Assembly: GCF_029227915.1 (NCBI RefSeq)
Contig: NC_079881.1
Location: 14,113,501 to 14,177,500 of the forward strand
Direction: 5' to 3'
Length of the DNA: 64,000 nt
DNA from: Hydractinia symbiolongicarpus
Lineage: Eukaryota; Cnidaria; Hydrozoa; Anthoathecata; Hydractiniidae
Shown here: positions 11,364 through 25,100 of the stretch, piece by piece
How the letters are laid out: the number at the start of each line of letters is the position of its first letter
Position numbering within the stretch: position 1 is the stretch's first letter
Program-made: the position numbers and the translations under genes
Notes under the pieces: model-generated
Seen by the model: the letters and a program-made list of their open reading frames with translations, nothing else
What the model was told of the DNA's origin: nothing
The model's database searches: none

Positions 11364-12090
11364 AGGTAGGTTTCCATACGACTGCATTTTCCGTAGTAAG
11401 CTCGGGAGCATTTTGCTCTTGAATTTGAACTTAATGGAAATCAATTTCCAGCTTGAGAGAAAAGTTGTTCAGAATAAAATGGCTGCCGTAAACAGAAAAA
11501 ACCTTTGGATGCGAAATTTAAAAATAATAACAATGTTTTATGGCAGCAAATTAAGAGAACATGTAACAGGAAACAACAACTAAGATGAGAAAACTTTTTC
11601 ATGAAAAAGGGGAAAGTTATTATTTATTGTTAGTTTATGAATTTAACTTCCAATGCCCCCCAACAAGTAGTTGATTTTTGTGGTTGTTAGGAAGATTTGA
11701 AAAGAATTTATGAATCCATAACTTTTGTTCACAAATTCAATGCTAACAGGTCTTTCTGCTCTACTTAATACCAAACACTTTTCTGAAAGGTGTTGTTATG
11801 TTCTGAATAAAGAAGTGCATGAAATTGTTGTTTTTCTAATATTTTTTTTTTTTTTTTGAATAAAATGGATTGTGCAATTGTTTTTATTTTCTTGAATTTC
11901 ATTGGTTAAAAACCTTGAGAGAAAAAATACGCGCTGAAAAAGTTGAATGAGTTCAACTTTTTGAGAGAAGCTCGGGAGCATCTTTTTACGTCGGGTCAGC
12001 GGTCATTCTACTGCATTGCGCATGCTTGTGGGAAAAGATCTTGAGCTTTTTCCCCTTGAGCGGAAAATGCAGTCATATGGAAACCTACCT
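11364..12090. mobile_element. 727-bp MITE with 30-bp TIRs and TAA target duplication
   Basis: The left end starts AGGTAGGTTTCCATACGACT, and the right end read inward from 12090 starts AGGTAGGTTTCCATATGACT. The arms match at 29 of the first 30 positions. TAA stands outside both ends (11361-11363 and 12091-12093), which fits the TWA preference of PIF/Harbinger MITEs. Inside, AGCTCGGGAGCA occurs once near each end in direct orientation. A 10-bp-stem palindrome (AAAAGTTGAA, TGAG loop) lies near 11936-11960. The open frame at 11302-11583 overlaps the left arm and is not a gene. Confidence 0.8.
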
Positions 12091-12317
12091 TAAGAGTATA
12101 TTACTCTACTCGTGTGAATTTGTGTCAGTTTTTGAACAATTGTATACTTTTCACTTCATATTTATGCTTTAATAACGTTTGATAAGATTATTGGTGCATA
12201 AATCTTGTTTAGAAGTTTCTTCTTTATATCATTTCCAACTTTGTTTTATGTTGTATGTACTATCAGGAATCTTTTGTAATGTCCTCTCATAGTTAGATTA
12301 CATTAGTGTAACTATAT

Positions 12318-12664
12318 CAGGGTGTCTAGCAGACCCTGAAAATCCTTAAAATGAATGAGTGGCCTTAAGAACCTGAAAACCTTGGATAAAAATATTGGAA
12401 TGGATTATTTGTACTTTTGAGGCGTACAAAACAGTGTCGATTAAAGAAAGTCATTTTCAAAAAGTCTTTATAGCATATACTACATTTCTTCATCACAGAT
12501 TAGTGAGATATTTTTAGTTATGATGGTAGTTTCATTCTAGTCCTAAAAAGTCTTCATTTGAAACCCTGAGAAATATAACAGAAATCTTGAAAAGTCACGA
12601 TATTACTCAGTAAAAGACCTGGAAGGTCCCAGAAATAGATTCAATAAATTTTCTACACGCCCTG
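12318..12664. mobile_element. Possible hAT-like MITE with CAGGG ends
   Basis: The left end reads CAGGGTGTCTAG, and the right end read inward from 12664 is CAGGGCGTGTAG (10 of 12 match). The CAGGG terminus is typical of hAT elements. I could not find a clean 8-bp target duplication, so the boundaries are tentative. Confidence 0.4.
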
Positions 12665-13381
12665 TCTGTACTGTTGCTCTGAAAAAAGACTTTGTTTTTT
12701 ATTCTTACCTCACGTGAGTTTATATAAATCAACTCAAATTGATGTGCTGAGTAAGAAAAAAATTGTAGAATCGTAGTGGAGTATTTTGTAGAAGTAGTGC
12801 CGATCAGGTGGCGACAAGATTTTTTATAAAACTCATTAATAAAATAAAGTCGAAATTAATATTTGGGCAATGATTTGATATAATTCTGACCCTCAGTAGA
12901 TTATTTGGCGTTGATAAAAATATTTTTTCAGAACTGAGAAAAAAAATCTTATGATTTCAATATGAACCAACTAGAAGGCTCTGGAACAGCACAAACAACT
13001 ATTGTTCGACAAAGTTTGCAAAGCTAGCGAAAACATACATTTTTCCATAAAAAACAACACAGCATGGGTTCTTATTTAGAAGTTAGCGGTTGCTTCGCAA
13101 TATTTCTAGGCAATTTCGGCTTCTTTGCATACTCAAGGCCTGTCATGAAAAAATCAACTTTGTTTATTCATTTTAAAAGTACATTTTTAACAGCGTATAA
13201 CAATTATATTTTCTTATTTTGAAATAGAGAATGTCACAACTTTTTAATTTTTTAAAATTCTTACCATGATTGCTAATGGACAATGCAAAATTTTATGATG
13301 TTGGACGGCAAATTTTACTTACTTTTGTCTCAAGAATGAAAGTGTAGTGATCTCTCAAAGATTTTTTTTATTGTTTCAATA
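12665..13381. other. Non-coding, nothing recognised
   Basis: AT-rich spacer between two inverted-repeat elements. No gene, RNA or repeat structure was recognised. Confidence 0.4.
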
Positions 13382-14654
13382 GACCTATTTCCATATCCAT
13401 TGGGTTCCGCGAAATATACATGCAAAAATGCAGAATAACATGAAAGCGAGATTAGTTATATCAGATTTTTGGGATGTTAGTTGTTTACATAGTTGTTTAT
13501 GTATTTTGTTTTCTTGCTTATATATATGCATAAAATTTTGAGATTAATCTTGCAGAATTGTTCAAATTAGTTATTCACAAAAAATAATCTCCATAGAATT
13601 CTTCCATGGTGTCAATTTGTGAAAATATAAAACCAACAATTTTGTTTTTGATCTCACAAAAAAATTTCACATTGTTTTGCACTGATTAAAGTTAAAGTTC
13701 GACATGACAAGCATTTTGTAGACAAAATTTTACAGAAATTTTTTTGTTTCTAAGCATTACATCAGTAACAATTTTGTATATTTTTTCAAGAAACAATTTT
13801 TATATGAATTATCATGTAAATTGTTTCTTTTAAGGAAAAATTTGATTTTGACTGAGCAAAATCACTGGAAAATTTTATTAGCCCGAAAAAATACCAAAAT
13901 GGTAACTCTCTGAATACAAAATTTCAGAATTAGGATATCATCCCTTTTCTCAACTTTATATTTTAAAATTTGTAATACATTTTAAGCTTCTATCTACGAT
14001 AGAGGCTTAAAATGTGGCAAAAATAAGCAAGAACATTCCAAGGGAAGTTTAAAGTTCAACTTTCCCCACCAAGTCAAATTAGTATCATTATTCTGAAATC
14101 ACAAATGTGTAAAATGTGAGTTATAAATACTTCCAAAACTACCCTTACTTGGAAAAAAAACAAACAAGGTAAGACACCGAAAAGGTCAACTATACTATTT
14201 TAAAACCACTGTCAGTAAGCCTGGATAATGTTATTTCCCAAAATGTTGTTTAAAAAAGAAGGTACACTCTATAACTGAAGACAGGATATATACCAGCAAC
14301 ATCACTAATTTTGGTAAACAGCTTGAAATTTCTTTGGAAAAAGTCAGCCAGCCAACTAGCTAGACATCATTTTCATAGCTAGCTAATATCTAGGTCATTT
14401 AACACCAAGAATAATAAACAAACTATTGGAATTGCCTAATGTCTGCCAGATATAAGCTATTATCCCATATTATCACCAAATGTTAATAACAATCTGTATG
14501 ACATAATAATTTTGCAAATATTGCAAGTAAACAAACCATATCTGCACTACTTCGCTGCAAACTAAAAATTTGCTCATAACTAATCTTGTTTTTATGTTAT
14601 TTGATATTTTGGTATGTATATTCTGCAGAACGAAAATGGATATGGAAATAGGTC
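13382..14654. mobile_element. 1.27-kb inverted-repeat element with TA target duplication
   Basis: Left end GACCTATTTCCATATCCATT, with the same 20 bases read inward from 14654. Similarity extends with mismatches to about 45 bp (…AATATACAT…). TA flanks both ends (13380-13381 and 14655-14656), as in Tc1/mariner-type MITEs. The interior has no transposase. Confidence 0.75.
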
Positions 14655-15285
14655 TATTTCATTTTTTTTTTCTCAAAAACAAGTTTTGAAAGTGTAATTT
14701 ACAAAAAGGTGTAAATGGAAAAGAAATTCCAGAGTTAAAAATATTCCTTTCTATTTCGATTATAAGAGGTGGAGTTTCATTCATTACATCTTTACAATAT
14801 ACACACCTTGTTTTTAAAATATTTTAATTTAAAAAAAATTTTGTCTGACATAATTTCCAAATTTGGCCTAATAAAACACAAAGAAGCCTTATACTTCAGA
14901 ACTATGTATATCAACAAATGATTCAAGGAATAATAGGATAGTATTACATCAACCCCATCCCTGAAACTTTATGCTATGCCTGAGGCTGTTAATGTGTTGT
15001 TCTAAAAATATCTTTACTTCACTTGTGCACACGCATATACTAATAACTACAACATATCAATCAAATGCAATTAAGAGATTGAGCTAACCTCACACTGCAT
15101 TATTTTAATACTAGTCGATAAGGCCTGTGGAAAAATCCACTTAGGCAAAAGGCCATTAAAAATAGGTTGCTTTAGATATTTTTCTGACGTCAGCAGTGCA
15201 TATACAAAAAAAAATGATCTTAAAATCTTACACAAAATAAAAAAGAACAACTTGCAAGGTTAAAATCTAGTTGATAAAAAGTTAC

Positions 15286-15395
15286 AACAATGACACTCAC
15301 AACATCAACACTCACAACACCAATACTCACAAAACCGAAAGTAAGAACACCAACAGTTACAACACCGACAGTAACAACACGGATAATAACAATGT
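15286..15395. repeat. Short minisatellite of ACAACACCNACAGTN type
   Basis: Degenerate 12-15-bp units of the form ACAACACCGACAGTAACAAC. They create an apparent peptide TTPTVTTPTVTTRII. The reverse-complement version stands at 46620-46740 in the related element, so this belongs to the transposon and not to a gene. Confidence 0.7.
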
Positions 15396-15584
15396 TAGAA
15401 ATAACGCATCTCAAATATGTACATCTTATAAGTGATTATGTTGAAAACCCTCAGTATGTTATTCTGAAATGTCAAAAAAGAGGTCTGCAAGAGTTAGCAC
15501 AAATCAACAAAAACAAGTTTTTTACACATTTTAAATATTGTCTTTCCCTTAAAAGCTTATACAAGAATATGAAAAAGCCATAGT

Positions 15585-16520
15585 TTGGAAAACATCAAAT
15601 TTAAATCTAGAAAAATCAGTCATTTCGGTTATATACCATCCTTTCCCTCAAAAATTTACACAAAATGTAAAAATCAACCAGTTAAGAACACAAAAAATTT
15701 CTCAGTTAAGAACACAAAAAATTTCTCTTAGTTCCGTAGTGCCCTTTACCAACAATTTTAAACCTAAATGTCAAACAATCAATGAGCAAAAGATAGACTT
15801 GAATCAACAAAGAATATGTGTAGAGCTTGAAACACTAATCAAAATAATGTATCGAATCATGTACAACACCAACAATAATAATAAAGTCAGAAATAACAAA
15901 TCTCAAATATTTACTTCGTTGAAAACCTTTAATATTTCAATATTTGAAAAACATCAAATTTATATCTGGAAAATTATTTATTCGATTGCATACTATCCTG
16001 TTCCCCAAAAATATACACAAATTGTAAATATGAACAGGTTAAGAATACAAAAATTTTTTCCTGAGTACGATGAACTGTAGTGACCTTTACCAAATATTTT
16101 AAACGTGAATGTCAAAAATGAATAAGGAGTAAATTTGAATCAACAAAGATATTATTTTTGGAAAACAGAGTGTATATACGGTCTGTCCTCACAAAAGTTT
16201 ACACAAAATGTAAAACAGATTTGTTTTTGAGGAGCACATTCAAATCAACAAAAATCAGTCCATTTTTAGCATGTCCTATATTTCCATTGCCCATAAATCT
16301 TCCACAAAAAGGTTATGAAACACATCAAATCATAGAAAAATCAGGCATTTCATATAATATTAAAAACAAAAAAGTTTTCATTATCACCAAACACAGTTAT
16401 TATTACAATTGTAAAATTCTTAACAAAAACGTTAACAAAAACGTGAATTTGTTCTTTCAGTATATTGCATATAGTCTTTTTCCCACAAAAGTTTACACAA
16501 AATTTTAAAAAGCAGCAGTT
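15585..16520. repeat. Degenerate internal repeats of the long rolling-circle element
   Basis: Motifs recur at intervals of a few hundred bases: GAAAA(A)CATCAAATTTA, CAAAAATTTACACAAAATGT, CAGTTAAGAACACAAAAA, TTTAAAC.T.AATGTCAAA and TTGAATCAACAAAGA (for example near 15585, 15650, 15770, 15945, 16010, 16110, 16190, 16490). This is a diverged internal tandem repeat shared with the copy at 45.4-46.5 kb. Confidence 0.55.
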
Positions 16521-17599
16521 TGCAACATAAACAAAAACACAAACAACCATACCATCCTCTCATAAATTAAAATAAAGTCATAACCCCACGTAAAATTGCC
16601 AATCAAATGTCTACAACCCCCTGTAAAAATAACCTGGAATTTTACATGTAGGCTGACAAAAGTTTAACAGGATGTCAGAAACAAAACAATAACTTAACAC
16701 ACATGCTTTAAATTCTGAAAAAAATTGCTTGGGTCCCCTTGTAAAGTTTACAGGAAATGTGAAAATAATTATACTCCTAGAAAAATACATCCTACTATCC
16801 TGTCCGAAGTTTAAGTCTTTGAAAGATTTTGCTCATGAAAGAAGAGAAGTTTAAGATAGGTAAACTAAGTTAGCTAGCTATACATATTAAAAAAAAGGAA
16901 TAACAACATAATTCATAGGTTAGAGCTAGCCATGGGATGGGAGAGCAGGACTTGGAAAGGCTAAATTAGCTAGCTAACAGTAGCTAAGACCCCCAGTTAA
17001 ATATATCTAAACCGGGAACACTTAGCTAAAACTAAAGCTAGCTATTTATGCTTAGTAAAACACACATAAAGAGAAACAATAGTAATGTAAAAATAATAAC
17101 ATTACAATAAGCAGTAAGTTCAACAAACCAAAGTTTTCCGTTTGTTAGTTAGCTAATAGCTTTATGCAGCATTTTGAATTTTAGGACAAACACATTAGTT
17201 ACGCGCCAGGGGATACATTAATTATGCAACAAAAACATAAACATGGTGGCTAGGTTTTTTTTAAAAAAAGCGGTAAAATATAAAACTTCAAGAATTTGAG
17301 GCTTTTCTTGGAAAATGCGACTGCTTGTTCCAGTGACATAAAAACTAAACGTCTGAATACATCAAAGTTCTTACTATTATTGATTTTAAATCCACTTCAA
17401 ACTCCAGCTTTTATTTTCTAATTCTAACTTTACTACTTTACTTCTAGCTCTAACTACCACTTCTTACTTCACTTCTTGGACTCTTCTTTCTCTGAATTAC
17501 TTTTTTCAAGACAGAGGGACCGTTCTTTTGTTGTTGTTTTTTTTCGGTGTCAAGGGACATGTGGTCTTTTTCCCACAAAAGTTTACACATAATTTTAAA

Positions 17600-18224
17600 A
17601 AATTAATAACTTTCCTTACATTTTTAATCTTGAGAATCTGTTAAACGTTTTTATTTTAAGGTTACTTGAATATTTAAATCTTATTTTACAATACGAGACA
17701 AAGCAAATGAAAACTTTGACAACATGCTGCACAAGCGACAGAAACATATTCACTGTCTTGGCTTTGGAGAATGTGAGGTTTACAACAAGTGACATAATTT
17801 GTGACACAACAAAAAATTTTACTCTGTGCAATACCTAAGTTGTATAACTTTGATGAGAGTTTCAAAAAAACCCACCTGTTGGAAATGCACTGGTTACAAT
17901 GATCGTCAGATATTTTATTCTTATTTCACTAGTTGTCCTGAACTTCTGTGTTAGACGAAAGTAATACTTCACAACGAACGTCAGAAGGAGAGTGTTTTTC
18001 TTTTACTTGTTTATTTTAGAACGTAGCTTCAATTCTTTTGGAGAAAAATACTGTAAAAAAACGCCTCCCTTTATTTAGGCATATATTTCTTAACTGACCT
18101 AGCTGGTAACAATGGTTAGTGATGAAGTTTGTATCACTGTGCTGTGATTTAGTTTTGTATATTCTAACTATATATTCTAGTAATGTTGTTTTCTTATATA
18201 AGTGGTATGGTTGTTTTATTATAG
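17600..18224. other. Upstream flank or intron of the TP53BP1-like gene
   Basis: No supported coding exon. The sequence ends at 18224 with a consensus 3' splice site (pyrimidine-rich, TTATTATAG). The 5' exons and promoter of the gene were not identified here or further left. Confidence 0.45.
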
Positions 18225-19120
18225 CCTTGTATTCTGGTTCATCATCAATGACACCAAAAAGTACTTCCTCATCATTACGCAGTTCATCAACTCTGACAAG
18301 TGGTGAGGATGATGCTTTTCAGAAGCCTTCTCTGCCAACAAAGCATAGGACACAAGCACAGACATCTTCAAGTAGTGGGTCTTATCCGTCAGATGGGAAA
18401 ATCATTACTTCTATACAACTTTTAAACAAGAAAGGAACTGATGACGACACTAGTCAAGAAGTATCAGCTTCCCAAGAGCTGTTTTTTTCCGAAAAGGACC
18501 GACTTAGTCCAGAATTTGTTGTTCCAAAGAGTACCTCAACTCCATCTGTTTCAGATGGAAAAAAGGAGTTCAGTATAGAATTTAGCGGAGAATCAGTAAA
18601 TTCTCAGCCTTCTTACTTATATGCGCACTCCAAACCTGATTTAGTTTCTTCACCAACTGCAGTTGGTAAATTTATCTTGACATCATCTAGTAGTGACGAA
18701 GAAAAACGGAAAATAGCCAATAATCAAGAAAAAGAAGAAGAACCTTCACTTAATATTCCTGAGTGGGTGCAGAAAGAATTACATCAAAGTGAGTCTCAAT
18801 CCATATATGAAGAAGGAACAGCCAGTTGTGAAGAAATGCAGCAATCTAGTGGTCAATTTGATAGACATGAAACTGTGCTAGATAATTTAAGTGGTAACGA
18901 CAGCATATTAAATGAAAAAAACCTTTCATCAGATAGTATTAATAAACCTGAAAGAATTAGGAATAATTCACAACAGATAAAAGTGGCCGAAGTGGATATT
19001 TTTAACCCTCAAAAATGTGAAGCAGTTTTAGCATATGCTACTGAAAAGGAACACTTTGTGGATAGTCAAGTTGTCTCTCAACAAGATTGGAATTTGGAGT
19101 TGTCACAAGATTTCTCTCAG
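18225..19120 (+). CDS. tp53bp1: TP53BP1-like SQ/TQ-cluster exon
   Basis: A single 896-nt exon between a TTATTATAG acceptor and a TCTCTCAG|GT donor, ending in phase 0. The encoded ~298 residues are low-complexity, Ser- and Glu-rich and disordered-looking. They contain at least eight SQ dipeptides (for example DTSQEVSASQEL, SQPSY, ESQSIYEE, NNSQQIK, DSQVVSQQDW, LELSQDFSQ) plus a TQ in HRTQAQT. SQ/TQ sites are the consensus for ATM/ATR phosphorylation, and the N-terminal half of 53BP1 is such a cluster. The open frame runs on upstream into a hydrophobic stretch that I treat as intron. Homology of this exon rests on position and composition, not on sequence motifs. Confidence 0.7.
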
Positions 19121-22100
19121 GTTTTATTTCTTGGTTTAATGTACCTAATATTCTTAAGACCAATCATTAGTGCTCTTGCAATTCATATCTCTAGATGATG
19201 TAACAGTAGAATATAGCAGGGTGTATAAAGCATTTAGGTGATTATTTTGTCCTCAAACTGTACAACAGGAAATAATTCTACCCTTGTAGAAGTTAATGCT
19301 AGCATAGTAAAACAAATTTGTGCACTTAATTTTATTTCATATTTCATATACCAAGTTGCTGCTCTGATGAGAATGAGCTTAGTTAAAAGAAAAACACTTT
19401 GGACAAAATCTGAATTGGTTGGAATATATTAAATGACTAAGTGATAGTGAAAATAAAAACAGGATAAAAATAGGAAGAAGATGATTTTATATCCTTAGCA
19501 AAACGGTAACTTGTGAATTGAATCTGTGCGCAGAGAAAAATTTAAAATCATATTGAAATTTGAAAGCATCTTTTGTAATCTATTACGCTAATTTTTAAAA
19601 ATTCTGCATTTTATTTTTAACTTTTTTATTTGAAGGTTAAAAGAAACAGACTGGCAAAGCCAATAATACCACTATCAAAAGGTATAATTTCTCTCGACAA
19701 GCAAAAACCAATCTGAATTGAATACTATTTATAAAAAGTATTAATAAAGATTTGCATTTCTTTGTTTTTTCTTCGTGCAACAAATCATGACTTAAAGTAG
19801 ATCGTTTGCTTTAAGTGGGAAAGCTGTAGATCTATTTAACCGTTCATTTTACGTTGGGATATATTTTATATTTTTGGGCAGTGTTGTAAATGTATATTGT
19901 TTCATATTAGCTATACTTTATCGTTATTTCTTTTAGAAAGAGAATGGAGTGCTTCGTTGAAACGGAAGTATGCTGACCAACCAAACATAATACAGTATGA
20001 TGCAGAGAATACGAAAAGGTAATCTCCATATGAAAAACTTTTGCAGTTTAATTTTCAAATCTATTCTTATAATTGATTTCAGCAAATGATGACTTTTCAC
20101 AAACATGATTTACAAAAGTAAGTTTCACAGTGGAAAAAATGTGGTAAAATGGATTTCTTTATGTTTTTTTAAAAAACCTAATAATTTTTTTTTAGTTACA
20201 CAAGCCCTAATAAATAGTGTTTGTGATTAGAATTTTAAAAGAGACATGGAATTTTAAATTCTTTACATTAAACCTCTATGGTTAAAGATAAAGCAACAAA
20301 ATTTGACAATACCTTTAGATTGAGTGATATCTAATGGCGATGGTATGTTTGAGAGACATTTCCATCTATCTAGATCTATTCTCCTAATATCTATCCTCCT
20401 GAAATCTATTCTCTTAAACGTGAGTTAAAAAGGTAGCATGGTCGTTTTAAAGCATCAATTCCAAAAATGCAACGTTTTCATTATGTTTTTTTGATAAAAG
20501 AATTGACTTTCCCCTTTCCAGTTGTAAGAACGCCTCATAAAAGTAGTAACATGCCACAAAATATATTTTACTCCTCGCTTGTTGTTGATATACTTAGAAT
20601 TGGTTGTGCAACTTCAAGCATTGCAGACTTTGTAAGTTCATGATAATGACCAGAAAGGGGACTTGGTTAAGGTGAACCCGCTCTCCTTCCCAGTGCAACA
20701 GTTAATGGAAGGATTCCAAACTATTAGTGTACTTTGTTGGATTGGAGACGACGTAGTCATTATAAAAATAAAACAAATAAAACAATAGTATATAGAATAT
20801 AAAAAATCGATAAATATTTTTCCCTTGATTTTTAATTGTATGTCGGGTTATTGATAATGTTCAGATTAAACTGTTTACTGCTTGCTCCGCATTAGTTTGT
20901 TAAATATGTAGCTGGAGGCTCTCTACATAAGTGTATTTACAGTGGCAGGTTCATTACAGTTTATCAATACCATGTTAGTAAAATTCAGGTAATATTTGTC
21001 AACTAGCACATTGCATTTACGGATTAGTCCTAGTATTAGTGAAATTCTGGCTTTAAAATATGAAAATACATAATTGCACAACTAATGGCAGTCTTTGTGC
21101 TATGACTTAAGTCCGTAATACTACATTTGATATTACAATAAAGTGCTTCATTTTTCTCGTGAAATGCTTTTACTACGTGTACATGTTTTAAAATTAGGAT
21201 CAGTCAATTTTCCGTGATTAATAATGCTCTTAATTGTCACTCCAATCAGTTCTCTGATGATATCCTAGCAGGATACACAAGTAAAAGAGAGTTTCAGGTC
21301 TTAGTTCCGACTTTGTGATGAAACCATTTGGTATCAAGTATCGAATTTTATATACTCTGCTGTTTTTTTCTTAAGGAACTTGTCTCTTTGTGAAAAGGGG
21401 TTCCACATGTGCCACATGTCTTCATGTCAGGAACCTTTTTTATAAAATGAAAGACTTCAGATCGAGCATCTCCTGTGTCTATGACACTTTGTGTTGTTTC
21501 TCAAATAATTATTTTTCTTAAAACAAAAAATCTAATAATAGTGTAATTTCACTTCAGTGGCAATTGAACACAATACTGGCTCGATGAGTCTGAACATCTC
21601 CCACTAGCTTAATACGGGGGAAAATAATATTAGAACGGTCAAGTACATTAGTTAATTTTGCTTTGTGTCACAACACATTTTCTAGATTTTTTTTGTGTCA
21701 CAAAAATTCTAGAATGACGATGGGGTGGGATTGCCTTTTTATTTATAAAATGTTTTCCTTGAATAAATGCAGAAGCGTATAATCATAATTGATGGAATGA
21801 TTGTAATTGTTAAATAAACAAAAAGAAGATGGAACATAACGCCACAAAACTGTTCTTGTTAAAAATTACAAAGAACTTTCCAGGGATTTCAACAACACGG
21901 TAGACTATGGAAAGAATAACAGATTGAAAATGTTGCTGCATATAATAACAGAACCAGCACTGGTATTGAAAAGGAAGTAGTAAGTGAAGACAAAAACACC
22001 GGAATAAAAGTTCTGAAGCATACGATCTCTGAGTACATTAAAAAAAAACCTATTTGCGGGTAAATCGTTTATTGTTGAACTTACTAAACCTTTTAATGAA

Positions 22101-25100
22101 TTGTTTTCCAAATTACCGAATCGAAACATCTGCTTAACAGCTTTGATGGTCCCCCAATCTCTCTTGTTACAGAAGACCTCAAACAAATAGTAAGACATCA
22201 GAAATTTTAGAACAACGAATTCGATTATGGTAAAAGCAAGGCATCAATGCATTATTTAAGGAGGACTTCCTTGAAACTTGAGTAAGCAAAAGAACACTGC
22301 AAAATTAGCTAAAATGTTTGCTCACTTAATATGGAAGGCAAAATAAACTCTGCCATATGTTTTAAATAGAGGCAAATGAAAGAGTTTTGCAATTGTCAGA
22401 CGATGTTATAAAACCCTGAAACGGAAACACCCTAACGCCAGACTGAAGCAATACCATGATATTGTACGGTCCTGTTCAAACCAGCAATTGTTTTTGACGG
22501 TATAAAAGAACAAGCACCAGGACATTAATAAATGTCCTGGTGTTTGTCGATTGAAGTAGGGGAATTCAATGCAGTATTATGGAAAAAGGAAGGTTATGAG
22601 CCAATGTATGCGGGTCAAGAAGCCAGAAGCCGTACATTACATGATTTGTCATCGTCACCTTTGATTTTTGTAAAGGGAAAAGTTATCGAATGGACCAGAC
22701 AAGTCAATAAACTCTCAGAATTTGCATGCACTTACCACATGCTGCATTTTTTGCATTTATCCATGGTTTGAGACATATACAATACTGGATATTTCTAACC
22801 TTTTGCGAAACACTTGATCTTGCCATTAACACTTTAATTAAACTGTTATTTCAAGGATATGCGTTTAATGAGGAAGAAAGAACACTCTTCTTTACTCGCA
22901 AGACTGTGGGTTGGACCTGAGAATTCTATCAAGAATCAGTGACTAGAAGTATCAAAATATTCTTCACGTAAGTCGTTAATAGAAGGGGTCTGAATCTCCA
23001 TCAGAAAAGTATCTAAACCATCACTTACTCCTAATTGTTTAACCACTTCTATACAAAAGCTTGACAATTTATCTCACAACATCCCCTTCCACAGTACCCA
23101 TCATTAAACTGCCATTGTATGATTGTTGGGATATTGATGTATAAAACATTCTGATAATTAATACATGTTCGTCACTGTCGAAGTACTAAGTGTTTGTTGA
23201 TCAATCATTGTCATTTTCTATGAAAGTGTATGGTTGGATGTTACCTGATGACATCACCAAAACAAATAAAGTTGACACTTTAAAATCAACGTTCTAAATG
23301 CAAACAACTGGAAAGTAAAATCGTGGAAATGAAAACCATTCGGAGAACGTTAATCCATGATTAAGCCATAACTTGATAACATTAATAAGTGGTTGTGACA
23401 GAGAGCCTTGTCCCCCCCCTCATGAAGTTATTTTGGTAAGGACAAAAAAAATAATGTGCACTCATCCAGTCCAAGTAGTAATACCATCCCAAGTAGTATT
23501 AGATACCATTCAAAGTAGTATTAGATACCATCCTCTGATCATCAAATACTGTCTCAATTTAGCTGCTAATCCGTCATCTACATATTCTGACTTACGTTAT
23601 GACAGTTGACTTTCCGTAACTACATTCGTCTGACCAGGAGTCAATCACCAGATTATTGCAAATCTTTCTCAAAAAGCATCAACATTTCTAGCCCCATTTT
23701 ATTTGAAGATGAAGGTTCAAGAAGATATGGGATGGGACAAGTACACAGGTGAACTCATTGGATTTGTTGACTTTAGTGATTTGCTACCCTTCAAAGTATA
23801 CAAGAGTTAACATAGCATGTTCTCGTTTTTCTACGAAAAAGCATCGTCAACCCGTTGTCATTCAGTTTTGCAACGTTTGCTACCACTAACATTACATCAT
23901 TCCAGTTCTTTTTAACTGTAGAATCTTTAAAGAAGTCTGTTAATTCCTACTTGAACAAGTGTTGGTGTACGTTATATTTTGTCGGAAAGATTTTGCTTTA
24001 GACAATTACTTTAGCAAGCAACATGCTATTCGATCATGTTGCGACAATACGTCAGTTTTCCGTACGGCCAATTGCTGGAAATGTCACTGCATCAAAAAGA
24101 AGTAAATTTAATGTTATAAATGATATTCCGTTTCCAAAGAGAAAGAAGAACTCTCGATAGATGCTACATCCTGGACATGGATTGAAACTGTCAAACCAGC
24201 TATTTTTATAGTCATAATATTTCAAAAAAAACTTTACATTGCCTATTAAAATTATTTATTCTTTCAGTCTCTTTTATACTGGGGGCTGAATCAGACAAAA
24301 AATAATTTCTTTCTCTCAGTCATGTAAAATAGAAAAGCAGAACAAACACATGAAATGTTCTGGGCCAACTGGACATAATTTACAAGATTTGTTCAAGCAT
24401 AGAGGAATAAAAGTCTTTCATCAGAATATCGGAGGACTTTATAAAAATATGGCTAATTTATCAACTTTTTTACATACTCACAAAAAGACATATTTTTTCT
24501 CTCAGTGAAACACACATCGATAACGCTACTTCGTCACAGCTTTTTGACACTCCGGGGTACACGTTTGTAAATAAAAACAGAGACGTTGGAAGTCATGGTG
24601 GTGTTGCTGCATATATTAAGGATGGGATAACGTTTAAGAGAAGAACAGATTTGGAAAATTCTGAATTAGAGTGTATTTGGTTAGAAATAAACTTTCCAAA
24701 AACAAAAAGTTTTCTTCTCAGTGTTTGGTATCGACCCCCGTCGTCATCAAAATTCCTACCGAGAAACTTACATGAAACTGTTCACACCTCGTTAACAAAA
24801 GCAACATCTGAGAATCAAGAGACGATATTAACAGGAGATTTCAACATCAATTATCAAAAAGATGATGAGAACGATCAACTCTCAAACTATATTAAAAACA
24901 ACTATTTGCTGAAAAGCAGTCAGTTTGGTTTCCTCCGGCACAGATCAACGGAATTAGCCTGTAACATCTTGGTTTATAATATTCGTAAAAACATGGACAA
25001 TGGCTACCTAACAGGGTTGACTTACATTGATTTAAGTAAGGCATTCGACACGGTTAGTCATTCGTTCCTTCTACCCAAATTACCATCTTACGGAATAACT

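Larger units (their letters stand above)
15111..17560 (-). mobile_element. Long Helentron/HINE-like element, reverse orientation
   Basis: The 3' terminus is on the left. CTAG at 15111-15114 is followed inward by the complement of the GTGGATTTTTCCAC-type hairpin. Most of this interval is the reverse complement of the 2.8-kb unit at 44128-46955, including an A/C-rich minisatellite, several degenerate internal repeats, and the terminal segment with AAACATGGTGGCTAGG and GAATTACTTTTTTCAAG. The 5' end is truncated at about 17560. A short piece (TCTTTTTCCCACAAAAGTTT) that also occurs at about 16483 follows. No Rep or helicase is encoded, so it is non-autonomous. Confidence 0.65.

Noticed and set aside
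11302-11583. 93-residue open frame on plus
   Set aside because: Spans the left end of a MITE; no homology or splice context.
15290-16508. Open frames with TTPTVTT and related peptides
   Set aside because: Products of the minisatellite and internal repeats of a non-autonomous element; the opposite-orientation copy has no matching intact frame.
18113-18224. ATG at 18113/18119 as the start of the TP53BP1-like protein
   Set aside because: The 18119 frame begins with a hydrophobic stretch ending exactly at a strong splice acceptor. An ATG|GTTAGT mini-exon at 18113 gives the wrong phase.
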